Source: Madurella fahalii (lineage: Eukaryota; Ascomycota; Sordariomycetes; Sordariales). Taken from it: a stretch of 64,000 nt of DNA. This document shows positions 42,233 to 53,545 of the stretch, one piece after another. The stretch lies in contig CM056875.1 in assembly GCA_029876055.1 (NCBI GenBank), positions 2,976,001 through 3,040,000 of the forward strand, written 5' to 3'. The position numbers were made by a program, and so were the translations under genes. The notes below the pieces were generated by a model that did no database searches, was not told the DNA's origin, and saw only the letters and a list, made by a program, of their open reading frames with translations. Each line of letters begins with the position of its first letter. Position 1 is the first letter of the stretch.

Positions 42233-44444
42233 TCACCTATACCTAGCCTCTGGGAAGTTGTTTTCGACATCGTCCCACAAATCCACCTCGTAGACGCCGT
42301 CCCGGTTCCTGGTCCCATACCTCATCCGCCTGCACTTGGTCGCGGCGACTCCTTTGCCGTTCTGGATCTGCGACGCGATCTTGGCCGCCGTGTCGACGCT
42401 CCTCCCTTGGGCGTGTTCCATGGCCGTCTGGAGAAGCCGCGCGATGGGGAGGAAGCTGTCGTGGTCGTGCAGGATGAATTTGCGGCAGTGGAGGACCGTC
42501 ACGACGATTGCGATGAGCTGCCCGACCATGATGGCCGAGAGCACGCCGGCGACCCGGTCCCACCTCACTTCAAGGACGACCGTGATGCGAGGCCGGGCGG
42601 TCGCCCCGGCTTCTTTCGCGACGCGCGGCAGCCGCATCTCGGCGCCCATCACGGTGAGGATCGGCAGGCGTGCTGCGAGATGCGCGGCGTAACGTTCGCC
42701 CACTAGTCGCATTTCTGTGGTTTCTCGGGTTTCGTTGATGGATACAGTGTAGAGCGAGTCGAGGAACTGGATCACGAAGGAACCGAAGGGAGCACTAGGG
42801 TAAGCCCTAATATCAACCAACCCCCTTTGACTAGTACTCGCGGTATGCCCATTACGGTCCGGATATGGTACCGTTACTTCCTCGACCGCTCCAAAGCGAA
42901 GAAGCTGGGTGGCGCCAAAGGAAGAACCAGGAGGCTGATAGTGATTGAAGAGCAGCGTCTGATGGCCAGGCCGGCCGTCTTGGTCCCTAAGGCAGGTTGT
43001 GCACTCATAGAAGGTACCTTCGCATGAATAAACAGTACGTTCATTTATGTAAAAATCTATGAAGTAAGAGACATCAGTTAAGAGGTTCAGATAGCGGTCG
43101 AGGTCAGCGGCGGATGGGAGTCTTTTACATGATGTTGAGCACGCCTCAGAATGATCCGGTTCTGCCTGGTCAAGAGCCGCCCACACCTGGCTCCCCACTA
43201 AGTTCGAAATTGTCATGCAAATAGCGCGAGCGACACGCAGAAATTCTAGGTTGCTGGGCTCAACATCCATTGAAGCATCTAGGGTGAAGACGAATGCAAA
43301 GAGCGCGAGAAGTTAGCGGTAGTTTAGGTATATATGAGGGGCCAATGAGATTGGTGCTGCTTACAAAGAGTCCCAACTTCCTCTCCGTTCTCGTATACCA
43401 CGTTGGCTGCAATTTTCCTCACGGTACAATTTGCTGAACTGTGCAGCACGGTGTCGGTAGATGTCAGCTCGTTAGAGTTGCGATACTCTTTGAGGAAGTA
43501 CGAGTATGTGACGGTGCCGCCTTCGACCGTCAGGTCTAGGCCCCTTCCGCCTATGTTTCTCACGTTGCAGGATGGCAAATCTCTGCAGCCGAACCGAAAA
43601 GGTACAGATGCCAATGCAATCATTGCATAAGCGTTCCAGTTCCCTGTTCACCCGCTGTCAGTTCAGTAATAACATAGGTAGTTGTCTACATTGGGGCCCC
43701 AGGGAGGGGTGGGTTGCACACTTACTGATGCCCCTTGAATCCAGCAATCGCTCCACGTTGTTTGTCATGTTATACCAGGCTTGGGAGCTCCAGTTCGGGG
43801 CCATGATAGGGTACTCGACGTCAGAGATTTCATTCAAACTGTAAGCCAACCCGAGTGCTGCAATGCTTAGCCGGCCGAGCAGGTTCAAAAATAAGTAGAG
43901 CGCCACAGCCGAAGTTGTTCGTGTCCATTGTCGACCTCGGTTTATGATATGGTGCCAAATCAGCCTGAGCGACCCGCTAGGACTAGGCATACCCAGTATC
44001 ATATCAACCTCAAACCATTCCAGTCAGCGCCAGCCTACCTCTTTCGATTTTTTTCTTATATCAATGCGGGTTAGAGACAAGAGACGTATCAATACCTACA
44101 TCCAGCGGTGTGTGCTCCTCCCACGCCAACAGCGACCAACGAAGCATGCTACCCAACAAGCCAAGGAGAGAGCCCAGGAACAAGCTCACGATGGCTGAAA
44201 GCAGGATTGTGAGTGTGTTGAACCCGCGTTTCTCCCAGATGGTGAGGCTGCTCATTTGCTCGAATATGAACAGGACGAGGACGAGAAGGTAACCGAAGAA
44301 GACGGCGCTCGCGAATCGCCAAGCTATTCCTGCTCGAAAGAGACGACGGCCGGGTCCAGTACGAGAAGTCCTAACCAAGGAAGCCGGCTTGGCCAACGCC
44401 TCGGCTTGGCTCACCGGACTGCAAGGTGGGGGAGACAGATTCAT
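42233..44444 (-). CDS. Multi-pass membrane protein of unknown function
   Basis: I do not recognise a named function. The exons on the minus strand are 44444..44100, 44008..43726, 43643..43365 and 43278..42233; phases close to 650 aa. Two adjacent N-terminal helices (FASAVFFGYLLVLVLFIFEQ and TLTILLSAIVSLFLGSLLGL) precede a third (SAVALYLFLNLLGRLSIAAL). A long probably extracellular region follows with many Cys (CRDLPSCN, CSTSCKR, YECTTC) and Asn-linked glycosylation sites (for example NMTN, NETR). The last helix (VLSAIMVGQLIAIVVTVLHC) precedes a cytosolic tail. This topology, two to three helices, a large cysteine-bearing loop and a final helix, is common in a lineage-specific fungal family of hypothetical proteins. 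No transporter or enzyme motif is visible. The gene sits beside about 1.9 kb without genes, and its codon use is slightly less GC-biased than its neighbours. Confidence 0.8.
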
Positions 44445-45784
44445 TGTGGACACTGCGAGAGACCAGAGTGATGGCTGTTCCGTGAAGGCGATGGCTGGCT
44501 ACCTGGCTTTATAGTAGTACTTGCGGGAGGATATGAAGCGTTGGCCGTGTCACAATGGAGAACACGGCAGTCCCTGAAACGGGATGCCTTCAGAATCTAT
44601 AACCTTCAGACTGATTATCTGCCTTGTCCATAGCCCCCAACAGTAGTTGCTACATAGTTCAATTACACTACACTACACTGCATTCACATGAGCTTCAGCA
44701 GTAGACACCATCAAGAACACTGCGGGGGCGGCGGCGCAGTGCCGGAACTGGCGCCAGCTCAACGATAGCTGCCATCGGTAGTTGAATTGTCGAATTAGAC
44801 TTGCAGAGTTCGTGCCCTAGTGTGCATCGGTAAAGTCGAAAACGTGACGTAAGTGGGCGGCAGCGCGCTTAACCACGCCGTGGGGGCCGATCACACAGCA
44901 GGCACATTTAGATGCTTCACCGGAACTCAGAGCGAGAAATAAGTAATCTAGACTAGACATTTAGGTTAATCATGGGTTACGGGAAAGATGGACGGCATAC
45001 TCTTTACAGCTTCACCGGAGAGCGGAACTAGTAACTCTCCGGGGTCCGTTTCGACTAATTACTAATCCATCTCCATCTTCAACTCCCAAGGCTCCCTCCT
45101 CACAGGCGTTTGATGAGCGGCGATAACCCCCAATGCCGCGCTTAGGAGTTACGGCTACCAGTATCGGGTCCAGTTTGGCCGGCAAACGAAGACTCTCTCA
45201 GAATCTAAACCCGATATTGGATCTTGGAACAGGCGTCGCTCTTGATGTTCAAGCGGCGGAAGAGTGTATTGGCAAAGGCGCTATTAAAATTTAATGTTGC
45301 TCTGCATGTTAGCGACTGGCCGTTGGTAATCTGGGTGAATCATTGTGCGAGTTGGCGCCTAGGCGTTGCCAAGCGTTAGCTGAACTCTAGATCGGAGATT
45401 TGTTTCATGGAAATATAGATAACTATGACCTTCATTTAATCTCTTTCTTAAACTCAAAACGTATACCTATCTTCCTTTCCTCGCGCATCTATACGGATTG
45501 TGGAAACGTGCTGCTTACTGTGACTGTCCACGCTTCACAATGGGACCCTGAATCTCAGCCCACGCGAGGTTGATATAGAGGGAAGAGGGATGCTGTAATG
45601 GATAATCACAATAAGATTAGTCACAGTTCCCGGAGGTTAGGAGGCCACTGCCCGAAAGAGTCAAACTCCCAGTAGATCTTAGGCCTCTTTGTGAGTCTGG
45701 ATTAGATTATTTTTACTTGTCATCTTGGGCACCGACATGGTGGAAACACATCGCCGCCTCTTTCTCGGTCTTCCCCTAGTCAGA

Positions 45785-45816
<32 letters not shown>

Positions 45817-46358
45817 TGCGAAGCCGCTATCAGCTCGGCTTGCGACCGCGACCGACATATCATCAGCCGCAACTGCCCCTGTCAATTTTACATAACACTA
45901 GCGTACAGAAAGCTCCGGGTAGCAACGGAAGGATCAGCCGCTTCCCCTGTGAAGCACAGACCAACCAGTCATTGTTCCCCGAGTTACAGGGGACCAAAAT
46001 GACAAGGGCCTGTGACAGACGTCTCTGTTGACATCATTCGCTCCCGGTCAAAATGAGTGCGCCAAACCTTGAGCTGCAGTGAACGGTTACGGTTACAGTG
46101 AGGGGCTGGGACGCGCCGATTTATTCAGAGAATTTCCCGTGCTTTTCCCCCCTAAGATCTTCTCACCATTTCCTTTCTGCACTGGCGGTGCTGTACTGTA
46201 CCTTTGCATATTCCGGCGTCGGTGGCGTGCATCACAAACCCCCAGTGAGAGCTTGCTCTCATTGCAGCATCACCAGCTTCATTGCTGCCTCCAACCCTCA
46301 CAATTCCCATTTTCACTCCTTCGAGAGAACACAAAGCCTACCTAGGCAAGCAATCGAG
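44445..46358. other. Gene-poor stretch with a short GTC/GCC repeat
   Basis: About 1.9 kb between divergent genes without a supported gene. A cgtcgc/cgtcgt repeat at about 45787-45816 produces a GDDGDDGDD frame on the minus strand that is not convincing as a gene. The left part is somewhat AT-rich. Confidence 0.5.
45787..45816 (+). repeat. Short cgtcgtcgc nonanucleotide repeat
   Basis: About three copies of a 9-nt unit (cgtcgtcgc) with partial copies at each end. It lies in intergenic sequence. Confidence 0.7.
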
Positions 46359-47336
46359 ATGGCCACCTCCACAGTCGGCCTCATCAACAACTGGTTCCCG
46401 CCCACGCGCGAAAACTACGAAACCATCCTCTCCATCTGGAAATGGTTCCCAGCCGTGTGTAACCCCCCCTCCCCGCTCTTCTTCAAAAAAAACTCCAAAA
46501 CCCCAACCTAGGTAAACAAACTAACCCCCTTTCCCCCCTAGGCCGCCTCCCTCCAATGGCTCATAACCTGGTACGGCATGGGCAAGACGTCGGTGAACTC
46601 GCGCTTCAATCTGCCGGGCCGCATCGGGTGGCTGACGATGGAAGCGCCGGGTTTCATGACGCTGGTGTACACGATGCGCACGCTGGCGGGGCAGGTCCAC
46701 GCGGACCACCCGGACTTCAGCCTGCCGTGGCAGAACAAGGTGCTCGGGGCGCTGTTCGTGCTGCACTACGCGTACCGCGCGCTGGCGTTCCCCTTCCTGC
46801 AGCCGAGCATGTCGCCGCTGCACGCCGTGATCTGGGCGTCGGGCCTCTCGTTCCAGCTGATCAACGGGCTGTGCATCGGGTCGTGGCTGGCCGCCTACGG
46901 CCCCACCACGCAGTCGGACTGGGCCGGGGCGTCGTCGACGCTGCAGTTCGCCGCCGGCATCGCCCTCTTCTACCTCGGCCTCGCCGCCAACTACTACCAC
47001 GACGACGAGCTCCGCGAGATCCGCCGCCGCGAGCGCGCCCGCCAGGCCAAGCTGCGCAAGGACGGTGAGAAGGCCAAGGGCGTCGAGAAGCACTACGAGA
47101 TCCCCGAGGCCGGCCTGTTCAAGGTCATGTTGTACCCGCACTACTTTGTCGAGTGGGTCGAGTGGTTCGGCTTCTGGATGGCGGCCGGGTGGGGCTGCGT
47201 GCCGGCGCGCTGCTTCTTGCTGAATGAGATCGCCGCCATGCTGCCGAGGGCGGTCAAGGGCCGTCAGTGGTACGTGGAGAAGTTTGGAGAGGACAAGATC
47301 AAGGGCCGGTGGGCTATTATTCCGGGGATGTGGTGA
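46359..47336 (+). CDS. Steroid 5-alpha-reductase family protein (3-oxo-5-alpha-steroid 4-dehydrogenase)
   Basis: This is an ER membrane oxidoreductase of the family that reduces delta-4 double bonds of steroids or enoyl groups with NADPH. The exons are 46359..46454 and 46542..47336, giving 296 aa. It begins MATSTVGLINNWFPP and has hydrophobic segments throughout. The family blocks are NLPGRIGWLTMEAPGF, NKVLGALFVLHYAYRALAF, and in the C-terminal domain YEIPEAGLFKVMLYPHYFVE, then EWFGFW. The protein ends GRWAIIPGMW, as is usual for these reductases. The conserved C-terminal Pro/Tyr/Glu cluster around PHYFVEWVEW is the cofactor-binding region in relatives. In ascomycetes the natural substrate is unknown; it is related to but distinct from the TSC13 enoyl-CoA reductase, which carries an N-terminal ubiquitin-like domain not seen here. 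Confidence 0.9.
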
Positions 47337-47778
47337 GTAGGTTTGCGATGATGGTGGAGTTGGTGTGGAGGGCAAGAGAGGGATGGGTGGGTTGTAATAG
47401 GGGTCTTCGTGTACTGAGCATCGAGTTTGACTTGTACTTGAGCGTCGTGAGTCAACGGCATTCTGCGCTAGTCAAGGTATATAATCTACATCCAATATCT
47501 ACTTCTCGTCTGGCTCAACCTCACATGTTTATCCCCCTTCGGGCAAGCAGAGATTCTCGTGAATTGCTACCACGCAACAACGCAAACCCATTTTGAGCGC
47601 AGACAAAGAAAACGTCACACCGCTACAGAGGTATACAGCCACCTCGAGTGATGCTAAAAACACAAACAACGCCACCCATGCCATCCACTCGGTTCCTTAT
47701 CGTACTCAATCTCGGCAGGGTTGGCTATCCTGCCGTATGCCGTATCAAAAGTAACCTTTCCCCGAGTTCACCCTCCTC
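47337..47778. other. Convergent intergenic between reductase and YME1
   Basis: About 440 nt of 3' flanks. No gene was seen. Confidence 0.5.
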
Positions 47779-50557
47779 CTACAAAGTCTTATCCGGGCCA
47801 GAGATTTCCCTTGCCGGAGCCGGAGGTGGTGGCGGGGCAGGTGGCGGAGGAGCCCCTGTGCCATCACCGGGCACCGGCGGGATCTGCACGCCGGGTTCGA
47901 TCGACTGGGCCGGCTTGGGTACCGCCATTGGCCCCGGTGGCACAACGATACGACCCGTTAACTTCTCACCACGAAGGACCTTCTCCACCTCTGCACGGTC
48001 AAGCGTCTCATACTCTACAAGCGCCTTGGCCAGCAGATCGAGCTCTTTCCTCTTGGATAGCAGCAGCTTGCGCGCGCGGTCGTATGATTCATCGAGGACT
48101 CTCTTGACTTCAGCTTCGACCATGGCACGCGTCTCGGAACTCAGCTCGTTGTAGTTGCGCAGATACTCGACGGGGCCAAGACGCTCCGACATGCCAAGCC
48201 TGGCCACCATCTGCCACGCAGTGCGGGTCGCCATGTCGAGGTCCTAATCGTGGGTTAGCGGGTGGCTTGTGCCAAACTGGGGTCATGAGAAAGAGGAACA
48301 CATACAGCACTAACGCCACTCGTCACGAGGTCGTTACCATAGACAATCTCCTCGGCGACCTTGCCGCCCATTGCGCGGTCAATCGTGCCCAAGTAGTCCC
48401 TGACCGTGTACGAATACTTGTCCATCTCCGGGAGGAACGCCGTGTGGCCGAGACTCTGGCCGCGCGGGAGGACGGTGACCTTGTACAGCTCACCCGACTT
48501 GTCACCGGAAAAGTAGGCAACCAGGGCGTGTCCAGCTTCGTGGTAGGCCGTCATCTCCTTCTCTTGGGGCGTAATAACCATACTCCTTTTCTCGGCACCC
48601 ATGATAACCTTGTCCTTGGCCCATTCAAAGTGCGTCTGCATGACCGCCTTGGCCTTGACCTTGCTGGCGCGGACGGCGGCCTGGTTGACAATGTTCTCGA
48701 GTTCGGCGCCAGATAGGCCCGAGGTGCGGCCAGCAATGGCCTCGATGTTGACGTCGCTGCCGAGCTTGATCTTCTTGGCATGGTGCTTCAGGATGGCGAT
48801 GCGGCCGCGTACGTCGGGAAGCGAGACGACAACGTGACGGTCGAAACGGCCGGGCCGGGTGAGTGCCTTGTCCAGGGATTCTGGGAAGTTGGTAGCAGCC
48901 AGAATAATGACGCCGCTATTCTGGGCAAAACCGTCCATCTCGGTAAGCAACTGATTTAGCGTCTGGCGGACATAGGTGGCGTCACGCGAGTTGCGTCGGC
49001 CGCCGATCGCGTCGAGCTCGTCGATGAAGATGATAGAGGGGGACTTGGACTTTGCCGCATTGAATAGTTCACGGACGCGCTTGGCACCCACACCAACGTA
49101 GATCTCGTCGAACTCGCTGCCAGACATGAAGAAGAAGGGCACACCAGCCTCACCCGCGACGGCGCGGGCCAGCAGAGTCTTACCAGTACCGGGAGGGCCA
49201 ACTAGCAGGACACCCTTGGGCAGCTTGCCACCCAGGGTGCTGAACTTGTTGGGATTCCGCAGGAACTCGACCAGCTCCTGAAGCTCCTCCTTGGCTTCGT
49301 CGCAGCCGTGCACGTCGCTAAACCGGGCCTTTTGGTTCTCGGGTTTGGCTTCGGTGGGATCCACCTTGCCGCCGGGCCGCTTGAACGAGGACATTCCTTC
49401 AACAACCATGGTCATAACGACCAGGCTGAGATAGGTGCAGAGACCGAACCAGAGAAGAAACTTGATCCACCGGAGAGCCGCAGTCCCGAATGTCTCGTCA
49501 ACGATAACGTGCAGAGGGCCGCTCTTGGCGCCGGAGGCGCCGGTGGAGAATGCCATATTACCACCCGAGTGATGAGCAGCAACAGCCTGCCCGACCGCCT
49601 GGAGGCCCGTCGGGTTGATCCCAGACGGGTGGGCAGCCAAATCGGCCGGCGCGGCACTGGCAGTGCCAGTGGTACCGTTGATCATAGCCAGCGCCTTGCG
49701 GTAAGCGTCATCGGCAGCTTCGTTGGTGGCAAACCGTCCTGAAAGGGGAGCATGTCAGCGTAAAACTCAGGGGGCGCAGAGTATGGACATAAACGTACCG
49801 GACTGATAGCGTTCGACAACAATAGCAGGCATTTTCGACTTGAGAAGGAGCTGATAGAAAGAGTTCTGGGCCGTGGCGCTGTTGGGATTCCGGTTGGCGG
49901 CAGCCTCGCGGTTGGCCAGAAGATCGCGCGAGACGCCGCCGGTGCCGAAACCCCGATACTGAGTGTTCTTCGAGAGCTGTTGAGTCTTAATCCAAGTAAA
50001 CTGCTGCATGTGGCTAGGCTGGTATGTGCTCATGGACCGGTAGGCGGGCGGGGAGCTCAGGGGCCGAGCCATAAGAGTCGCGTAGGAGCGCCGGAAGAGA
50101 GGGTTCGCCATGGCGAGCGAGCGAGGAGACATCGTTGAGATTTCCGAGAAGATATTGATGGGCGATGCGTTTCCTAAGCCGCGGCCGAGGAAGCGCTGCG
50201 ACAGGACAGCGTCCCGCATGAAGTCAGGGAGTTCGGCCTTGGCTTTCGTCCCCCCTTCCCGCTGCGTAAGACGGACGACATCACGACTATTGTTCGTTGT
50301 TGAAGAAGTCGCCGACTGAGCACGGCGCGCGGTTGCGGTATGGCCCGGCTGAGGCTTTGCGGCTTTCGGCGCAGGAGATGCGTAGGTTGAGCCTCTCCAA
50401 GGAATCATCAGAGTGTTCGCGATCGACGGCCATAGGTCCGACGTCGCCGCTGCGATGCTCTGCCAAGGACACAGTCAGACAGGATCTAACACGACGAAGA
50501 GAGGACGAAAAGCCATTGAGAGCAACTTACCGGCAGCCCACTTGCGTGGAAAGCCAT
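47779..50557 (-). CDS. YME1: Mitochondrial i-AAA protease YME1
   Basis: This is an ATP-dependent zinc metalloprotease of the inner mitochondrial membrane with its catalytic side in the intermembrane space. The exons on the minus strand are 50557..50531 (only 27 nt), 50459..49799, 49738..48306 and 48243..47779, giving 861 aa. Exon 1 encodes MAFHASGLP. Exon 2 continues SIAAATSDLWPSIANTLMIP, the conserved N-terminal start of fungal YME1. A membrane helix lies at about 320-340 (WIKFLLWFGLCTYLSLVVMT). Walker A GPPGTGKT is at 410-417, Walker B IIFIDELDAIGG follows, and the second region of homology holds RPGRFDRHV. The protease zinc site HEAGH is at 629-633, with the third ligand in the last exon's DLDMATRTAWQMV. 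The tail is unusual in being proline-rich (PPPPAPPPPPAP). The gene is divergent from ORC6. Confidence 0.95.
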
Positions 50558-50956
50558 CGTGTTGTGGCGCTCTCTGCAACAGCACCCGCGAGACTTTCTC
50601 TCGATCACGGAATGCGGGATGCAGTTGCCAAGAGCCAAAATGATGCAAGAGCCGATGTTCGTTGGGGAATGCGAGTGGACTGACCGATTCCCTCGAGTCT
50701 TGGCGATGTGGCCACCCCGGGAATTTTCCGGCCGCGCACGTGACTTGGCGTTTGACGGAGCTGGACCCGTGCTTCAGTGGCAAAAGACGCGTCCCGTCTC
50801 ATTGAGCAGCTCGGCAACCGATGAACAAGTGGAGGGAAGCTAAGTGCCCGACAGCTGATAGTAGACAATTCCGCATGGCAAATTCTTACAGCTGGATACA
50901 TCACTCCTGACTCCCAATCCATCAATTTACCCGAATCGATTTACTAATCCGTCAAC
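50558..50956. promoter_or_regulatory. Divergent promoter between YME1 and ORC6
   Basis: About 400 nt separate the two start codons, so the two genes must share this region. No element was identified. Confidence 0.5.
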
Positions 50957-52135
50957 ATGAACCGCTCAATCGAGCAGGCCCTCCTCTCACTTCTCCCCAC
51001 GCACAACTCAACCCTGCCCCAGCCTCTCACCGAGCTGGCCAGCTCTCTCCTCGCCCAGTCCCGCCACCGCGCAAGCACACTCAAGGCGGAAGAGGAAATA
51101 GCTCGCCCGTATGCCTGCGCCCATCTGGCATGCGACCGGCTCAAGATCGCTCTCAACCTCCCGCCCATTGACCCACGCCCTCCCATCCCACCACGCATCT
51201 ACAAGCGCCTCTATAGCCACCTCGACAAGATCCTGCCCTCTTCAGCTTCCACACCAAACCGCGGCACGCCAGGCGGAACCCTCGGTAGCGGCCGCGTCAG
51301 AACGCCGAGCTCCAAGCTTCGCGACCAGCAACTCCTCGGCACCTCTCCACTCGCCAACAAAACCCGCCTGACTCCCAGCAAGGACAAATCCATCTCACAA
51401 TTTACCACCACCACCACCACCACCACCACCACCACCACCACCCCGTCCAAGAAACACACGCCCAATCCCAAAAACCAACAGCAAACCAACAGCGACCCCC
51501 TCCCGCGCTGGATCCGCCCCACCCTCCGCTTCCTAACCACGCACCTCGGCCCGTCGCGCGTCGGGCCCGTGGTCGCGGCAGGGCTCGAGTCCATCATCAC
51601 GCCGCGCGGCAAGCTGACGGACGACGCGTGGGTGCTGGCCAACCTCGCGGCCGTGCTCGGGGCCGTGTACCTCTTCGTGTGGCGCGGGGTGACGTGGCCG
51701 GGGCGGGAGATGGAGCAGGGGCGGTACGCGAAGTTTCGCAAGGCGCTGGCCGGCGCGCTGCGGAGGGCGAGGGAGGAGGTCGAGGGACTCGGCGAGGCGG
51801 ATTGGGAGGGGTGGGCGGAGGCGGGCGGGCGGGAGTTCGATACGGCGGCGCTGAGGGTGCATCGGCATGGGTGGTTCGACATGGAGTGGGTGCGCGGGGT
51901 GGAGGATTTGGTGGAGAGGGAGGAAGGGGGAGGGGAGGGAGAGGAGGGAGATGGGGAGGGGGAGGAGGGAGATGGGGAGGAAGAGGAGGTGGTGGTCCAG
52001 GTTAGGGGGGGGGATTCGATGTTCCAGGAGCGGTATGATTATCTGAGTGAGAGAAAGAGGAAGGCGTATGCGGAGTGGAAGGGCGGGTTGATGAAGAGGA
52101 TCAGGGAGCTTGAGAAGGGGGTTGAGGTGAGGTGA
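50957..52135 (+). CDS. ORC6: Origin recognition complex subunit 6 (ORC6)
   Basis: ORC6 is the smallest subunit of the complex that marks replication origins and helps load MCM helicase. This is a single-exon gene of 392 aa. The N-terminal cyclin-box-like TFIIB-related half reads MNRSIEQALLSLLP, LPQPLTELASSLLAQSRHRA and ACAHLACDRLKIALNLPPI, ending PRIYKRLYSHLDKIL. A linker holds basic and Ser/Thr-Pro sites (RTPSSK, LTPSKDK) that would suit CDK control, and a 13-residue threonine run. The second helical half starts RWIRPTLRFLTTHLG and contains TDDAWVLANLAAVLGAVYLF and a VWRG segment. An acidic, Glu/Gly-rich insertion (about 320-345) precedes the C-terminal YLSERKRKAYAEWKGGLMKR. The stop is only 50 nt from that of the convergent ketoreductase. 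Confidence 0.9.
   Translation: MNRSIEQALLSLLPTHNSTLPQPLTELASSLLAQSRHRASTLKAEEEIARPYACAHLACDRLKIALNLPPIDPRPPIPPRIYKRLYSHLDKILPSSASTPNRGTPGGTLGSGRVRTPSSKLRDQQLLGTSPLANKTRLTPSKDKSISQFTTTTTTTTTTTTTPSKKHTPNPKNQQQTNSDPLPRWIRPTLRFLTTHLGPSRVGPVVAAGLESIITPRGKLTDDAWVLANLAAVLGAVYLFVWRGVTWPGREMEQGRYAKFRKALAGALRRAREEVEGLGEADWEGWAEAGGREFDTAALRVHRHGWFDMEWVRGVEDLVEREEGGGEGEEGDGEGEEGDGEEEEVVVQVRGGDSMFQERYDYLSERKRKAYAEWKGGLMKRIRELEKGVEVR
51404..51442 (+). repeat. (ACC)13 trinucleotide repeat coding polythreonine
   Basis: Thirteen ACC codons run without interruption inside ORC6. They fall in the disordered linker between the two helical halves, so length changes would probably be tolerated. Confidence 0.95.
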
Positions 52136-52185
52136 ACTGCTGCGGCCATGCCAGGGATGTTATTTTGTCTATTTCTACCGACAGC

Positions 52186-53545
52186 TCAGGCGCCGTCAAC
52201 TCTCTTCAAACTCCGCACGGTATCCACCACGCACTTCTCAAACCCAATCCAGTCAATCCCCAACAACTTTGTCGTCGCCGAGTTGTCGTACCTAAACCTC
52301 TTCTCCTCAGGCGGGAGCTCCCCGCCTTCGGTCTCCGCCGTCGGCAGCCTCTCCGAATCCTCGGGGAAGTTCTTCCGCACTAGCGCTCCCAACTCGGCGT
52401 TGCTGAAAAACCCACTCACCACAAACAACCTCTTCCCGCCCGCCTCGGGGATCTCCAAGCCGGCCTTGACGTGCGCCAACGCAACGTCCCGCACATCCAC
52501 CCAGATCACGGCCGGTCCCGTCGGGGGGACCGCCTCGCGCCACTTGCCTCGCACGCAATCCACGATGCGCTCGTTGCTGGTGTTGATGGCGTCCAGGCTG
52601 GCCAGGTAGTGGACCACCGGCCCAAAGACCATGGGCGGGTTGATGGTGACGAGGTCAAACTTTGCCCCGTTGGCCGGGTCGCGCACAAAGTCCCATGCGG
52701 CGCGCTCGGCGAGCGTCTTGCTCGCGCGGTAGGCCGTGGCCGGGCTGTTGTGGATGTCGGCGATGGTGACGGGGTTCCACGAGGATTCCGAGAAGGTGGT
52801 GGATGGGTCGAATATTTTGGCCTCCTCGAGGATGGCTGCGAAAGAGGAGGTGACAACGACCCGCTTGACGGTGGGGGCCGAGCGGGTGATGGCGCGGAGG
52901 ATGGAGGTCGTCCCGATCACGGCCGGGTCGATAAGTTCTTTTTTGGGGTCCTCTGTTATTCGGTAAGGAATGCGTCTGGCAATGTAAGGGAGGGGATGGG
53001 GGAAAGGGCGACGAACTGAACTTGAAGTGGAAGGGTGACGCTGTGTGGAGGACGACCTCGAGCCCGGGAACCTTGACTGCCTCATCAAAGGCGTCTGGCT
53101 GCGCGATATCCGGTACAATGAAAACGGTGAGGTCGCCCGAGGCGGCTTGGGATGGGTACGCCTCCCGGATCTTAGCGGCCTTTTCCTCGGAGCGGACAGT
53201 CGTCACGACATTATGCCCTTTGGCGAGGAGCTGCTCGAGAATGTGGGCTTAGGGTGCGTCAGTATATCCGCATTGGGACGCTCTCAGGAGCAGCGGTATC
53301 ACCCTCAGGATGCCGGGCTCGGTTCGATCCGTAGTCGGCCTCCCAGCGGAGTCCTGGAGCGTGGGACGCTACCGTGCGACTACGTATAGTTCCGACGTAC
53401 CTGCAATGAAGCCGGAGCCACCTAGAAGACGCGTTAGTTGGTTCTGTTTTGCCAAAATGCAGGGAAACGGCAGGGCTTCGCCGACGTCATCAATTGTGAT
53501 GCCCGAAGAGTGAGTAGCCTCACCTGTCAAGAGAACCTTGGTCAT
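52186..53545 (-). CDS. NAD(P)-dependent ketoreductase of the extended SDR / GRE2 group
   Basis: This is an oxidoreductase resembling methylglyoxal/isovaleraldehyde reductase Gre2 and plant dihydroflavonol or cinnamoyl-CoA reductases. Five exons give 346 aa: 53545..53524 (22 nt), 53421..53401 (21 nt), 53247..53017 and 52952..52186 on the minus strand, so four exons in all with two microexons. Together the first three encode MTKVLLTGGSGFIAAHILEQ, so the dinucleotide motif GGSGFIA is divided among them. VVTTVRSEEKAAKI and LHTASPFHF follow. The catalytic triad region reads VVTSSFAAI and then TAYRASKTLAERAAW (Tyr and Lys of YxxxK). NPPMVFGP and the C-terminal WIGFEKCVVDTV are family-typical. The intron 53400..53248 is longer (153 nt) than the rest. 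The substrate is unknown. No pathway genes are adjacent. Confidence 0.9.

Noticed and set aside
45679..45885. 68-codon frame with a GDDGDD repeat
   Set aside because: It is created by a nonanucleotide repeat, is short and has no support.
53245..53345. tRNA-like B box (ggttcgatcc)
   Set aside because: No matching A box, acceptor stem or anticodon arm; it lies within an intron of the ketoreductase.
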